Shown: positions 1-11,193 of the stretch, one piece after another
How positions within the stretch are numbered: the first letter of the stretch is position 1
Layout: each line of letters begins with the position of its first letter
Translations under genes and position numbers: made by a program
From: Salticus scenicus
Lineage: Eukaryota > Arthropoda > Arachnida > Araneae > Salticidae
Direction: 5' to 3'
NCBI GenBank assembly: GCA_963930645.1
Contig: OZ005659.1
Location: 157,604,034-157,668,033 of the forward strand
Length of the DNA stretch: 64,000 nucleotides
The notes under the pieces: generated by a model
Seen by the model: only the letters and a program-made list of their open reading frames with translations
The model's database searches: none
Told to the model about the DNA's origin: nothing

Positions 1-305
1 TTCACAACAAATTATAAAATAATGTTGATAACTGGATAAATTGATAACTTGATTATGAAAAATGAAAACTTTCAATTTTTGTTTTCAAAATTCCTTATAA
101 ATAGATAGATATAAATATTTCCAAGCTTTGAATTTATGGAACATAAAAAAACTTGCGAAGTGTATTATTAAATATGAAATTAACTATGGAATAGAATTTT
201 TAACGAATTATAAAATAATGTTCATAATTGTGGTATTGATAAATTGATTACATCATCATCACGTTGTATTTATTTACAGATTTAAAATCAACTTACGTGC
301 ATGTT
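1..305. other. AT-rich DNA, no gene seen
   Basis: I see no open frame of note, no RNA gene and no clear repeat boundary in this stretch. It is AT-rich flank of the palindromic element that follows. Confidence 0.6.
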
Positions 306-678
306 GATTGCGCGACTTTTTTATTTAAAAGGCACCAATAGTTTTGAGAAGTGATGTTTGATATACATTATAGACGATTAATCGTCGATATAATGTATAG
401 ACCTGCTAACCATGCTAGATTATCCGTAATGGTATTAAGCCCCGCCCTTTATTCACACCAGAATAGTTGAAAAGGAATATTCAGCAATATGTTCTCATGA
501 TTAAATAAGAAGACTATTGCTCTACATCTATTCTGGTGTGAAAAAAAGGCGGTGCTTAATACCATTACGGATAAACTAGCATAGTTAGCAGCTATGTATA
601 TCATCGGCGATATAATGTATCCTTAAATATCACTTCTCAAAATTATTGGTGACTGTCGAATAAAAATGTCGCGCAATC
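306..678. mobile_element. Palindromic fold-back element A, extended arms
   Basis: An imperfect palindrome of about 373 bp centred near 492. The outer arm starts GATTGCGCGAC at 306 and is answered by GTCGCGCAATC ending at 678. Inside it, TATTAAGCCCCGCC and TTCACACCAGAATAG (433-475) are answered by CTATTCTGGTGTGAA and GGCGGTGCTTAATA (528-570). The inner part (about 396-596) ends in GCAGCTATG and matches the family seen at 3259, 3545, 4037 and 12099. The outer arms are unique to this copy and hold a second small palindrome at 363-398. There is no coding capacity, so it is a non-autonomous element or MITE; the transposon class is unknown. No clear target duplication is seen here. Confidence 0.8.
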
Positions 679-3142
679 TGGTAACACTGTATACAATACG
701 TTGTGGAAGTGTTTGGAAAAGTTATGATTAATTATATGATCGCAATAAAATAGTTACAAATGATTTTAGTTTACAGATATCACAAAATTTTAACGATTTA
801 CTTATAAAATATCACCTACCAGGCATAAGCCGATAAACTGAAATTTGCAATTAACTACACGACAGAAAATTATCAAAAATATTTAAGCAGAAGTTCTTAC
901 ATGCTGCATTGTTTATAAATATAATAATCGATTCTTGAACATAATACGTTACAGATTTTCCTGATGAACAGATTTTAATATTGGACATATCATTGAACAG
1001 AAAATATATCTCGAAGCCTATTTAACATCCTCGATATCTAAAGCCATTTCATTTCAACTTTAAATAGAATCATGACCAGGAACGGCTCGAAACTATTCTA
1101 ATTCAGAAGCTTCGGGCAATATACTCAAAAGCCATTTTCAGTTGCAGAGAACTTTCAAACTTATTCAACTTTTAACGATATTATATTTCTGCTTCACTAA
1201 AAATGCGAGAGCACATTCCAGATAAATTAATTTGCTGCTCGACAATCCCGAATATTATCGGGTGAAAAATAATAATTTTAATAGAAAATCGTATTCGTGT
1301 ATATAGAAATTCGTTGTTTCGAGCGATTACGTTATTCCATTTAAATTATTAAAAGTTTCAGGAAAAGAGTTTTAAAAACATTTAAAAATTAATTCGCGGG
1401 CAAACCTAAAAATAAATTAATAGATAAAATAATGTGAATAACAATAATACTAAAATATTAAATAATAATTGGAAAGATTTATTTTGAATGGTAAGTGTGT
1501 TAGTGTTAGTGTAACAGTGCCACATTTTACGCATTTTGAATGAAAAATATTTTTGTAATTTTTTAAAAATATATTAACAGATTAAAATTCTTCAAGTAAA
1601 TAGATATAAGTGCCAATTCTTCCGATATTTTCACACCACTATTAAAAAAAAAAAAAAAAAAAAAAAGTTTTATTCAAAGATTAAAATTCTGCAGTTGAGA
1701 CAAATATGACTATTTTATAACCGTGGTGTAAAAAATTGAAAAGAATTGGCAGCTATGAAAAAGACAAAATAAGCTATTTTAAAATTTGGTATTAAAAATA
1801 CAGAATTTAGCAACAATGGTTTAAAACTTTCTTTAAAAAAAAAAAACAGTTTTTTTTCAGTTATGCTTAACTGTTCTAAAATTAAATATAATTATTATCG
1901 CTTTATGTCAATTTCATGACAAAAATATAATTTGTAAATATATATAGTTGTAGGGAAAAGTGGGGCATAGTGGCCCACCTTTACACTATATTATTATTAT
2001 TATTCAATAAAAAGGAAAAGAATAAATCTACCTGGGAAAAAAATATCAAACGACCTTTAATCCTTTCTTGTCATATCCTAATTTTTTCTAGAATAATAAT
2101 TATAATGCACCCTGAAAAAAAAAAAAAAAAAAAAAAAATCGCTTTTTGAGTGAACTACTGGACCACATCTCTGAGGTAGAGTGGTTCACATCGGGTACGA
2201 TGGATCAGTACTTGCTTTTTAATTTAAAGTAATATAAATCACACTTTCTTGTAAAATGATATTTTGTAATACAATGTTATATTAAGGAACATAATTCAAA
2301 CATTTTCTTTAACCTTTAACCTTCAGAGACGGGCTATTATCATATAGTGAAACGGGATAATTGATGTCACAGCCCAGCTGTAAAGGTTTTAACCAAAATT
2401 ACAAAATTTAAATTAAATGAAAAGAAAATCAATCAAATTAAAAAAATTCTTAAATTAATATAAAATTACTAGTTGAAATCAGTGAATGTTTTTAACAAAA
2501 TATTGAATTTTTTGAAAATAAATTTAGATTAGGTAGAACCGTGGAGTATGAATAATACATATTATGCAGTCAACAAATAAATTAACAACAATAAAAAAAA
2601 AGTATATATTATTTTAATTATTTAAATATTTATATTATCAGAAAGGATGAAACCATTTGTTTTAAGTATCATGTAAACTAATGCGTAGTAACTTGAACTA
2701 GAGAAATGTATTTGAAAATATATGCGTTAATATATGTGTTAAAATCGAGAGCCAAATCGAGTAATTACTAATTAATTAACTCTAGTATGCAAAATTAAAT
2801 GTTGGTTTACTGTTACAGTTTACAGTACGCAATTCATGATTACAAAGAGAAATTTGCAAAATCATTCAACACTTGTATTGAGAATTTTGATGACAAACTA
2901 TCATTAGGTAATTTCATGTGTATAAGCCCTGATCAAACATAACATTTTTGCAATTTCATTTATTGAGAATAGTTGAAGGGAATGCTCGAATATGTTATGT
3001 ACCTTTCAGTAGTTTCTTGTCGAATAAATAGTATCACAATTAAATAACAATCTATTGAATGTTTTGCAGATTCTCTTCAAATTATGACCGCTACAAAGAC
3101 ACTCAATGACTTTTCCCATTAATCCAATGACGCAAGGTAGAG
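679..3142. other. AT-rich DNA with A-runs, no gene seen
   Basis: No coding region is recognisable. The stretch holds A homopolymers (near 1646-1667 and 2118-2138), a short ATT run near 1990 and otherwise unstructured AT-rich sequence. A slightly GC-richer patch at 1955-2210 looks like old repeat debris, but I could not assign it. Confidence 0.55.
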
Positions 3143-3250
3143 GATCAAAACTGCGAGGGCATGTCTTCGGACCATTCCTATGGGTGCATCCCAGACCGTC
3201 GCCAGTTACCCATTGCGCAGTACTAGTGTGACGTTAAACCCAACCTACCC
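3143..3250 (+). mobile_element. 5'-truncated tRNA-derived SINE fragment
   Basis: This stretch is similar along its length to the reverse complement of 15597-15707, the 3' part of the SINE at 15590-15890. Shared blocks include GGCATGTCTTCGGACCAT, CCATTGCGCAG and ACTAGTGTGACGT. The tRNA-like head is missing. It sits directly upstream of palindromic element B. It is non-coding and would have relied on LINE machinery to move. Confidence 0.7.
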
Positions 3251-3258
3251 TATTCATC

Positions 3259-3426
3259 CATAGCTGCAAATATTTTAATTTATTCCGGAGTACTTTTAGA
3301 CCCGCCTTTATTGCGCACCACTTTATTTATAGAAAAGTTCTCTTCAATATATAACTTCGGTAAAATAATAAAAATTACTTTTGGGCTAAAATTACTTCGG
3401 AATAAATTAAAATATTGGCAGCTATG
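3259..3426. mobile_element. Palindromic fold-back element B
   Basis: This 168-bp palindrome has ends CATAGCTGC and GCAGCTATG. Arms of about 45 bp match each other, including TTTATTCCGGAGTACTTTTA on the left and its complement on the right. It is flanked by the 6-bp direct repeat TTCATC (3253-3258 and 3427-3432), a target-site duplication. The right arm has lost part of the inner motif CCGCCTTTNTTCACACCA that other copies retain. It is non-coding. Closest relative in the window is the copy at 12099-12296. Confidence 0.85.
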
Positions 3427-3544
3427 TTCATCTATGACCTCCCCCCCTCCGCCCTATTCACCTATTTACCAATGACGCAAGTTACTAGCACAATGGCACA
3501 AGTGTTGCACACAGCATACGAGACGCCGTGATTTATCTTGATCT

Positions 3545-3757
3545 CATACTTGCCAACCAACTCATTACGAACCATACACTTTTTAGTATCCGCCTTTTTT
3601 TTCACACCAGTCATTTTTTAAGGTAATTTTATTCTTATTTAATCATAACAACATTTGGAGAGAATTACTCTAAAAATAAAGTGGTGTGAGAAAAGGGGTG
3701 TTTTTTCAAGGGGCGTTAACAATTGTACGGTTATTAATGAGACGGTTGGCAAGTATG
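3545..3757. mobile_element. Palindromic fold-back element C
   Basis: This 213-bp palindrome has ends CATACTTGCCAACC and GGTTGGCAAGTATG. The perfect 6-bp direct repeat TGATCT flanks it at 3539-3544 and 3758-3763, which fixes the ends. The inner motif CCGCCTTTTTTTCACACCAG (3590-3609) pairs with CTGGTGTGAGAAAAGGGG-like sequence on the right. The arm middle (ACTCATTACGAACCATAC) differs from every other copy, yet is matched by its own opposite arm. A 68-codon open frame over the right half (3655-3861) is chance. Confidence 0.85.
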
Positions 3758-4036
3758 TGATCTTCAATTCGACAAACATAATAACAATTTTTTGTCGTTT
3801 CAATTACTGTTGTGGGAGTTTTTCCCTGACTAGATTGGGGTTTTTTTCCCCACAAACATAGCAAAACTTCTCAGACAAGTTCATGAGAATTCAAGATATT
3901 CTAAAAAAAAAGTGAATATTACAAGGCTATGATCAAAGGAAAGCAAGAGATTAATCGCAAATATTTATTTTAAAAATCTTATCAAGTAATAATTATTATC
4001 TTTTATACATATCGAAATTTTTTTCTTAACTTTCGT

Positions 4037-4220
4037 CATACCTGGTAACATTTATAATTTATGCCGGAGTACTGTTAGGCCTTTTATTACAGCAGTATAT
4101 TTTAAAAGCATTTTTCTTCTAATTTTATCGTAATTAAAAATTCAAGAAAATTAAACTGGTGTGAAAAAAGGGTGGTGGTTAACAGTACTCCGGAATAAAT
4201 TATAGATATTACCAGGTATG
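4037..4220. mobile_element. Palindromic fold-back element D
   Basis: This 184-bp palindrome has ends CATACCTGGTAAC and GTTACCAGGTATG-like (right end TTACCAGGTATG). The arm segments AATTTATGCCGGAGTACTG and CAGTACTCCGGAATAAATT are complementary. The right arm keeps CTGGTGTGAAAAAAGGG, whereas the left arm has partly lost it. The flanking hexamers (TTTCGT and CTTCTA) do not match well, so the target duplication has decayed. It is non-coding. Confidence 0.8.
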
Positions 4221-4811
4221 CTTCTAATTATGTGAATCGGTTTGAATTCTGCAAAACGTACTTCAATAAAAATTTCTAAAATAAATGCTTGTCAAAAGAA
4301 ATGTTGAGTAATTTCCACTTTTGGTTATTTTCGCTTTTAGTACCACCGAATGAATACAAAATTGTTACTTTCATTTAATTAAACATTTTATTGTTGAAGA
4401 ATGTTATTTAGATTTTATCTATATTTAAATGTTAAACTCAAAAATGAATCGTCTCGAATGTATATATGTTTTTAATTTTACTTGATAAAAATGCTCCTAA
4501 ATAACAACATTATGATTTTATAGCTGCCATTTTTTTTTTTTTTTTTTTTTCTTTGCTTTTTAAACCGGATTTATCACCATTATTTTTAGAAAGGTCATAT
4601 ATATATTTGACGATTACTTAACTTGAAAATAGATATAAAAATTTTCAGCTTGATTTCTCCCTGGGAAAACGGGAGACTTGGCACCAATGGGATTTTCATT
4701 TAAAGAAACAGACAGAGGCAGACTTGCATGAAATATTTTTAAAGAGAATATTTTTAATTTTTTCAAATTTACTTATTGTCAAAACTTATTTGATTTTACT
4801 TATAAGAAATA
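4221..4811. other. AT-rich DNA, no gene seen
   Basis: AT-rich sequence with a T-run near 4530-4550. No coding region, RNA gene or element boundary is visible before the repeat that starts near 4812. Confidence 0.5.
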
Positions 4812-5085
4812 ATAATAGGCTTTGCTCACTTTGCTACACTATATTTAAATGAATTCTCTAAATTCTATATCATTATTAATAAAATCTAAAAAAAAAAACC
4901 ACTAAGATCAGTCGATACCTAAGTTTCCGCTGTGTTCTAGAGGATTTTTCGCTCGCAACATGAGGAGTCTTGGTTCCCTTTATACCCCTAACCCTCCTTC
5001 GGGGATAAGTTAGAAGTTTCGAGAAATACTACATGAATGTGTATTGCGTTCTCTTAATCAATACTCAGATGCCAAAATCGCCATG

Positions 5086-5120
<35 letters not shown>

Positions 5121-6904
5121 AAGCATGTTCAAACTTGTAACCTTGTTTTTTACCCCGCCCAACCTTAGGGGAGAGAGTAATTTCAGAGTGCGCATTGCAT
5201 ACACATAACCAACCAACACATTAAAAAAAATGCTTTTCTCAGATAATTTGGAGCAAAATTATGCTGAAAACGTGTTTTTGCACCCCGTCTCCCGCTCTTA
5301 AAGGGTGGAAAGAGAGGGAATTTCGAAAAATCTCTTTATACAACGTGTTGGATACGAATAACTGACTCACATATACAAAATCGCTTTTCCAAGACAATTT
5401 GGAGCAGATCTAAGCTTCAAAACATTTTATTTTGCTCCCCCTCTTTTTACGGGAGGGAGTAGAAAGTAATTTCACAAAATCTCCTCTTTATGGCATTTGT
5501 ATTTGGTACGCGTAACCAATCGACATGAAAAAATCTCTTTCATGCGATAATTTGGAGAAGAGTTAACCTTGAAAACGTATTTCCTTCCAACCTTTAAAGT
5601 GGGTGGAAAGGGAATTTTCACAAAATCCCTTTATAGTGCATGTTGGGTACGCGTAACAAAGGCACATATAAAAATTAATCTTACTGAAATAATTTGACGC
5701 AAGGTTACGCTTGGAAACGTGTTTATCACCCCCCCCCCCCCTTTCCCCATCGACACCAAGAAAGGAAAGGTAAGGAATTCCGTGAAATCCCGTTAAAATA
5801 GGTGTCAGATACATATAAACAGTTTACGCACCAAAATACGTAACCACAACACGCATAGATTTCCCAAGACAAACATAGCACTGAAAGGGTGGGGCCTCGA
5901 CTTTGCCCCCTCATAACGTAACCCCCGAAATCGAAAATCACGAAAAAAAAAATAGATTTTTGAAATATTCTTAAAAAAAAAAAAAAAAAAAAAGGAATAG
6001 GCGAAATTTCACGCCTTTTTAAAAATCCAGAATTCCAAAATCGCAGAAAATGCTCTATTGTACTTATGTCTACTTTCCCCATGTGCAATATCTTCACCGT
6101 GAAGTCATGTGGAGCCTAGTTGTGCTTATGAACGTGTTTTTGCCAACTGTCCTCCCCAAAGGAAAAAAGAAGGGAGAATTTTTTTGAATTCATTATTATA
6201 GGGGTCAGTTGTATATAAACAATCCACCCACAAAAATTCTTGACCACAGCTCCTACAGATTTTCCCGGACAACTTTAGCGCTAAAAGGGGGATCTCGGAA
6301 CTGCCCTCTTGTAACGCTCTCCCCCCACTCCCCCAAAAATAAAAAAAAAATAAATTGAGTTTTGGAAATATCATAAAGAAGGCTCATGGCTGTACCATTT
6401 TGCTTTGTACCATTTTTGGTTGAGTTCTACTCAAAAATCCCGAATTTGCGAAATTTCCCGTCAAAAAACTTCCTCTCCCCCCAGATAGATAAAAAATTTC
6501 AAAATCGTAGGAAACGTTTTTTTTTGTTCTCAAGTCTAGTCTCTCCATGTGCAATTTCTTCGCAGTGAAGTAATTTGGAACCGACTTACGCTTACAAGCG
6601 TGTTTTTCCTCTTGCCACCCCCCCCCCCCAAGAGGGAACGTAGGGGAATTTCGTAAAACTTCATACAAATAATTTTAAGTTGGGTAAAGACCTAAATTCT
6701 TGCAAAATGTCGTTGAATTCCGTCTAGAGGTTCTCACGTTATACGCGGACAAAAATAGCGCTACAGACATACAGACACAATGACACACACGTACAGATTT
6801 TTGAAGTCATTTTCGGTTTTCATGGTGTGTGAAACTTGAAGATATCGCAAATTTTTTTGATTCTGACAAATTTACAGACAGAAGACTGATTTTATTAATA
6901 TAGA
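4812..6904 (+). mobile_element. Non-coding dispersed element with C/G-rich tandem core
   Basis: The head (AATAGGCTTTGCTCACTTTGC, then ATTTAAATGAATTCTCTAAA) matches the head of the element at 18373. The tail has ACAGACA motifs and ends TTATTAATATAG near 6904. The body is made of degenerate repeats broken by runs of C or G and A-runs. All open frames inside are low-complexity readings of these runs and I do not treat them as genes. This head/tail pattern is widespread in arthropod genomes; I cannot place it in a class with confidence. Confidence 0.6.
5242..6700. repeat. Degenerate tandem repeat, about 150 bp and about 466 bp periods
   Basis: A motif close to ATAATTTGGAGCAAAATTA followed by GAAAACGTGTTTTTGC and a C-rich run recurs at about 5242, 5393, 5545 and 5689 (spacing 151, 152 and 144). 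It recurs again at about 6101 and 6567 inside a longer unit of about 466 bp that also repeats the CCATGTGCAAT and AAATCG blocks. It forms the core of the non-coding element at 4812-6904. Confidence 0.65.
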
Positions 6905-6932
6905 TTTCTTATGAGTACAATAAAGTAATATA

Positions 6933-8268
6933 AGGGTGTTCAAATGAAAGTGATTCTAGGTGTGTGTTCATGAGATGCGTAGGGACAGAAATGAGACAGA
7001 TACATAGATAGAAACAACAATATTTAATGAGTGAAATGTATACAAAGTTTTTTATTTAAAAAAAAATCACCCATGGCGTTTAGGCAGGTGTGCCATTGCT
7101 TAGGAAGGTTACGAATTCCGTCCGCAAAGAACGATGGCGGTTGATCATGGAAGCAGTTCAGAATTGCAGCCTTTACGTCATCGTCGGAGTGAAATCGTTG
7201 ACGCATTAGCTTTTCTTCAGCGGGGCAAAGGTGTGATAGTCGGACTTTAAGCTGGGACTGGACTTCAAGCTGGATGTTCCATGACTTCCCACTTTTTACG
7301 GGCCAGTGTCTCGACACACACCTTCGCGAAATGCGACCTTGCATTGTCGTGCATAATGATGACGCCTAACGACAGCATACCTGGACGTTTGTTTTTGTTA
7401 GCCTTAAGCAGCTTATTAAGTGTTTGGGTGTACCGTTGGGCATTGATGGAGACGTCCGGCTTCTTAAAATCCAGTAATAGGGGTCCCTGCATGTCGAAAA
7501 ATGCCGTGAACATCTCCTTTCCGGCTGACTGCTGAGTTTTGAATTTTTTGGGCCTGGGTGAACCGGAGTGTTTCCATTGCACACTGACGGACTTTCCTTC
7601 CGATTGGAAGTGTTGACACCAGGTTTCATCGTCTGCCACTGTGTACTGCAGAAAGTCGTCACAGTCATCCCTGTAGCGCATCAAATACTGTAAACTCAGG
7701 CCCATTCACTGTTTCTTGTGGTGTTCAGACAACAGGCGGTGTACCCATTGGCAACAAAATATTCAATACTTCAGAATGTTGGTGACAATATTGTGAACAG
7801 TACCGATGGAACCGCTGAACTTATTTGCGACGTCGATTTCCTTTGATTGCAGTGTCAATGCCCGTAATCACCTTCTCTGTCACAACTTTGTGTGCCTGAC
7901 CGGGCCGCGGCAAATCCGTTGTCTCCTGTCGACCGTCGCTAAACATTCTCGCCCACCTCGTCACCGTGGGCATCGACACACACGTGCCACCGTACACAGC
8001 CAGCATTCTGCGATGAATATCCATCGGCTTACACCTTTCCAGTGTTAAAAACTTAATTACAGCTCGCTGATCCGTTTTGGATGCAGTTGCATCCACACCA
8101 GCCATTTTTAAATGAATGACACGTGCTTACGAATGAAGTTATTACAAATCTGCTTGCGCACGTGCATGCGTTTTACATACACCTTCCCTATCGCATTGTT
8201 TCACGGAAATACATTGAAAACTGTTTTCATGCGGCGCTTCGAATCGCTTTCATTTGAACACGAATCGT
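6933..8268 (-). mobile_element. Decayed mariner (Tc1/mariner) transposon
   Basis: The terminal inverted repeats share GTGTTCAAATGAAAG (6936-6950 on the left; the complement ends near 8262 on the right), followed by TGATTC on the left and CGATTC on the right. TA dinucleotides stand next to both ends. The element is about 1.34 kb, the usual size for mariner, and encodes one transposase relic on the minus strand. It lies outside the segmental duplication. The right boundary is uncertain by a few bases. Confidence 0.85.
7024..8105 (-). pseudogene. mariner transposase, inactivated
   Basis: A cut-and-paste DNA transposase of the IS630/Tc1/mariner group, read right to left. The start at 8105 gives an N-terminal helix-turn-helix region: RAVIKFLTLE, then MDIHRRMLAVYG, PTVTRWARMFSDGR and LPRPGQAH. 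The catalytic core follows with VADDETWCQHF (first Asp), FDMQGPLLLDF, INAQRYTQTLNKLL and IIMHDNARSH (second Asp). The third-Asp region (DYHTFAPLKK) is in another frame behind two stops (about 7230-7275), where a short CCAGCTT-AAGTCC block is duplicated. The C-terminal part (RQRFHSDDDVKAAI, FFADGIRNLPKQWHTC) is in a third frame. A stop and frame shift also separate the DNA-binding and catalytic parts near 7705-7830. It is therefore dead. Such genes are often labelled SETMAR-like, but no SET domain is present. Confidence 0.9.
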
Positions 8269-8794
8269 ATATAAGATATTATTTATTTATTTATTTATTT
8301 TTCTAATTTTAAATCATTAATAATGAATAATTTACATTTTAATATTTTTAAAATTTGATTTACCATTTCTTTAGACGACTTAAAATTTTGGGAAAATAAA
8401 ATTCATTTTTAGTACTTTATTAAATTGAAAACATAATTAGTTTTAAAATCATAAAACATCGAATTCATATTCATAACAGTGGTCGCAGTGTTACGACGTA
8501 CGTATTATGACATTGATACTACTATTTTCCAAAAAGAATCGTTTCTCAAAAGTTTTAATGCTCTAATATTATCTAAAAAATGATTATTCTGAAATAGTGG
8601 TGGCTAAATAATAAAATGCATATCAAATTTAGGAATGCTATAAAAAGTTATTATAAACACGATAAATGTTCGCATAAATTTTTCATGCTATTTAAAGAAA
8701 CGTATAACAAATGGATTAGAATATCAGAGACGCGAACTCGGTACAGAACGCATTGCACTATTTACAGGGTTGCAACAGGTAACATTTATTATTA

Positions 8795-8826
<32 letters not shown>

Positions 8827-8934
8827 TTCGTGCCACTATTTCCAGAACATAAAATTTATAATAAATTTATGCAGACCAAGTGTAGCACCATCTGCCAAAA
8901 TATATTACAAATTTTATATTTTGGAAATAATTAA
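8269..8934. other. AT-rich DNA with simple repeats, no gene seen
   Basis: Contains a TTTA-type run at 8280-8302 and an ATT run at about 8788-8826. No gene is recognised. The open frames here read only through these simple repeats. Confidence 0.55.
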
Positions 8935-9233
8935 CACTTTCGTGACCGCTGACGTAGATTCACGTCATTTGAAAAACGGTTACTCTTCCAGTGGACGTTT
9001 CTTCCGCAATTTGTATGTTATTTATTTCTTAAGCATATACCCAACATTCATATTTGTACAATCTATATAGTATGGATACAAATACTTTGATTAGAAAGAG
9101 TATAATTATAATGTATATTTGTAATATAAATATGAATACTGAAAATTTTGTCCTGAAATGTTGTAACTTGGGAGAATAACGACCACAGGCGGACTTACTA
9201 TCAAAAAGACAAAAGCATGCGGTCGCGAAAGTG
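8935..9233. mobile_element. MITE with TTAA target and 15-bp terminal inverted repeats
   Basis: The left end CACTTTCGTGACCGC and the right end GCGGTCGCGAAAGTG are inverted repeats with one mismatch. TTAA stands directly outside both ends (8931-8934 and 9234-9237). The interior of about 270 bp is non-coding. A TTAA target is typical of piggyBac and Kolobok transposons; I cannot decide between them from the ends alone. Confidence 0.85.
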
Positions 9234-9237
9234 TTAA

Positions 9238-9641
9238 TAAAAAGGAATATATAAAGAAATAGCCTATGGCAACACTGTATTTATGAAAACTAATTCTCTT
9301 CTTCTTAAACCAATGATTTTATAGACAGAGAAATATTTTAAAGAAATAATAGCATGAGTTTTACCCCAAATTCCCATCCCTGGAATATGTATAAATCATT
9401 AAGTAAATTGTAATGAAGCATCTGAAGTCTCTAAAGGTTTTCATAATTAATTCGACAAAATACGGCTACGAGTAAAGACTATCTCAGTTTTCATAATATG
9501 AGTATTAAAGAAATAAATCTTTTAGAAGTTTTGGAAGACATATTAATCAATGTTTGTATTAGAATCTGCCAGTTTGAACAAGGATAATTTGTAACATTTA
9601 ATACAATAAAGTGGATTCGTTTTTAAGAATTAAACTTTTAC

Positions 9642-9675
<34 letters not shown>

Positions 9676-10242
9676 CTTCCCTTCAGATTTGAGTGTGGCA
9701 CGTGAAATCGACAGGGAAAACCCTTCGCATTAAGTATAAACTTTGTTCGTACTAATTACAGTCAAAGAGAATCGAAGAATCAAATTATTCTAGGATAATA
9801 ATTAAAAGATAAATTTCTCAGGTAGATAAAATTGAAGAAATTGAAATAGCGAAAGCAGAGATAGAAAATTTTAAACTGTCTTTAAATATTTCTGATTAAT
9901 ATAAAAGCAGTTTTTTCATTAAAAGAACTTATAATTTACATTTAAATTACGAATAGAATATTCTTGCTGACAGTTAGCTTCTTGCTGACAGTTAGTCTTC
10001 TTGCTGACAGTTAGCACATCACCGCTACGAGTGTTACTTAAACATGTGTGAACAACACACATGTTTTAAATCATTCTAACTATTTATTAAACGCCGGACT
10101 GTATACATATACATCGTAGAAAATACAAATATATATATATATAAATGATAGTTATCGTAATAAAATTTAATCTTAAAATTTAGCAATTAATAGATACAAA
10201 GCAATACCAACACAGCAAAAATAGAACTGATTTTAACTTATA
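9238..10242. other. AT-rich DNA, no gene seen
   Basis: No coding region is recognisable. It contains an A-run (9643-9672), the small triplicated motif at 9961-10015 and an AT run near 10130. The rest is unassigned. Confidence 0.5.
9961..10015 (+). repeat. Three tandem copies of an 18-19 bp motif
   Basis: TTCTTGCTGACAGTTAG occurs at 9961, 9979 and 9998 with one- or two-base spacers. All three 17-mers are identical, so this expansion is recent compared with the decayed surroundings. Confidence 0.95.
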
Positions 10243-11191
10243 CGGGCTGTTCGCACATTTTTTAGACGATTTTATTTCGCAGTAAGAAAAAATCGTTTGC
10301 ATGGAGAATTTTATTTTCACAACAGTTATATTTTTGGAAGTTTTATTTATCTTCTGATATTTATAATTTTTGTTTAGATGCAAAAATGCGCTTTTAAAAT
10401 GGCAGTGGATGGAAGGATAGGTTTCCACTCTTTCCAAAGATAGTTTTTAGTGAAATCGTTATGAAAAGCATTTATCAGGAGAAAAATGGAAAAATGTTGC
10501 AACAACAGATGAATCTTGGGTCTATTTAAGTGGTTGCAATAAAAAAAGGTCAATTTATTATCACAAAAGTGGAGAAAAAAAATTGCTACATGGCTCAAAG
10601 CATCAAAAGAGAGTTTTTCTAAAGGATTTATGATTGCCACTGGTTTTTTCATACAAGCGCAAGATAAAAGCAAAAAAATGTGACAAGAAGGTCAAAATCA
10701 ACTCTAAATACTCTCAAGAACATATTTTAATTCCAATTTTTAAAAATGAAAATCCAGATCTTTATCCACAATGCTATCAATCCGTTGAACTGTATCAAGA
10801 CAAAACAAGCAGCCACACATCGCAATCCGCAATTACTTTTCTAGAAAAAAATGGAACAAAAAAACGGGAATTAAAACCATACCCTTCACTGACATTCTTG
10901 CTAAATCTTCTGATGTATCACTGTTGGATTTTTGTGTTTTTCGACTCTTAAAATCAACATTATCCAAACACTGACCTACAACGCTTTGTGGACTCTGGAA
11001 AGCCGTTCAAGAGGAGTAGAAAAATATACCTCTTCCGATATTATAAAAAGCATTATTATCATATAAATTATGATGTAGAATGTGAGTTAAGAACAAGGGC
11101 TATCAAACTGAACAATTAAAACACGAAATATCAGAGAAATTGCTTCAGTACACTCCATCAAAATCGTTTAAAAAATGTGCGACAGCCTCTG
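10243..11191 (+). mobile_element. Short mariner-like element with 30-bp terminal inverted repeats
   Basis: The left end GGGCTGTTCGCACATTTTTT and the right end (read inward on the minus strand) GAGGCTGTCGCACATTTTTT continue into AGACGATTTT and AAACGATTTT. TA lies outside both ends (10241-10242 and 11192-11193). Length is about 949 bp, shorter than a full mariner, because most of the DNA-binding half of the transposase is missing or unreadable. Confidence 0.85.
10460..11120 (+). pseudogene. mariner-like transposase core, inactivated
   Basis: A relic of a DDE transposase of the Tc1/mariner group on the plus strand. VATTDESWVYLSG near 10494-10535 carries the first catalytic Asp. SVELYQDKTSSHTS near 10780-10820 carries the second. 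SDVSLLDFCVFRLLK near 10905-10950 carries the third. GLWKAVQEEWKNIPLP near 10990-11035 matches the usual C-terminal block. The parts are in different frames and separated by stops (for example after VFLKDL near 10630), so no protein can be made. The N-terminal helix-turn-helix region cannot be found between the left end and 10460. The frame at 10634-10951 is only part of this relic. Confidence 0.85.
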
Positions 11192-11193
11192 TA

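Noticed and set aside
7281..8048. Plus-strand frames of 84 and 80 codons over the mariner.
   Set aside because: They are antisense shadows of the transposase relic.
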